Below, one piece after another: positions 45,192 through 45,214 of a stretch of DNA of 45,214 bases. Source of the stretch: Paracholeplasma vituli. GTDB lineage: Bacteria; Bacillota_I; Bacilli_A; Acholeplasmatales; UBA5453. The notes under the pieces are model-generated. The model was given only the letters and a program-made list of their open reading frames with translations, ran no database searches and was not told where the DNA came from. The translations under genes and the position numbers were made by a program. The stretch spans positions 1 through 45,214 of the forward strand of contig NZ_JAOEGN010000015.1 of assembly GCF_025446935.1 (NCBI RefSeq), read 5' to 3'. Position 1 is the first letter of the stretch. The number at the start of each line of letters is the position of its first letter.

Positions 45192-45214
45192 TTTCTGCAC
45201 TCTACTGAAAGCCA

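Overview
The window looks like a chromosomal segment of a low-GC, fermentative, wall-less or minimal Firmicutes-related bacterium of the Tenericutes (Acholeplasma/Izemoplasma-like). This is an inference from AT-rich DNA, strong AGGAGG-type ribosome sites, consensus sigma-A promoters, several lipoproteins with Mollicutes-style lipoboxes, a GlpP-controlled glycerol operon and no respiratory or wall genes. UGA is a stop codon here: two gene pairs in the glycerol operon overlap as ATGA, and tryptophan is written TGG throughout. I saw no tRNA, rRNA or CRISPR array.

Layout, left to right. 1-6.9 kb: a transposase-like gene start cut by the window edge, a cytosolic GH13 glycosidase, an SRAP/HMCES DNA-protein crosslink enzyme, a DegV lipid-binding protein, two adjacent FAD oxidoreductases and a PD-(D/E)XK-like protein. 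6.9-14 kb: an HD-GYP relic, then a probable galactoside operon on the minus strand (GH36 alpha-galactosidase, GH2 beta-galactosidase with a frameshift, rhodanese-like protein, aldehyde dehydrogenase). 14-19 kb: iron alcohol dehydrogenase, an M48 protease with an in-frame TGA, PAP2 phosphatase, an alpha/beta-hydrolase pseudogene and a small membrane protein with two histidine pairs. 19-24.8 kb: a SAM-I riboswitch in front of an unrecognised 95-residue protein, then the glp operon (glpP, GlpA-like dehydrogenase, FAD oxidoreductase, DUF1667 protein, glpK) with a consensus promoter and two terminator-like leaders. 24.9-30 kb: a hydrolase/membrane fusion protein behind its own attenuator-like leader, small unknown genes and an ABC-2 exporter. 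30-37.1 kb: a LacI-type regulator and two large repeat-built lipoproteins, with a consensus promoter and an 18-bp perfect palindromic operator in front. 37.3-45.2 kb: a DUF898-like protein, a truncated lipoprotein beside a repeat that recurs inverted at the right edge, a Zn/Cd-type P-ATPase with its ArsR repressor, an NYN/two-small-protein operon, a MATE transporter and another lipoprotein.

How the parts fit: the cell probably imports and hydrolyses alpha- and beta-galactosides and alpha-glucans, oxidises glycerol 3-phosphate, and displays large carbohydrate-binding-like lipoproteins under LacI-type control. CcpA-like cre sites recur upstream of several units. Five genes carry frame-disrupting lesions (GH2, M48, alpha/beta hydrolase, HD-GYP, SGNH lipoprotein). 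Some, especially the C6-tract frameshift in GH2, could be assembly errors; HD-GYP and the hydrolase have several lesions each and look like true decay. The items I would check first are the SAM riboswitch with its orphan gene, the LacI/lipoprotein locus, and the inverted repeat pair at 37.8 and 45.1 kb.
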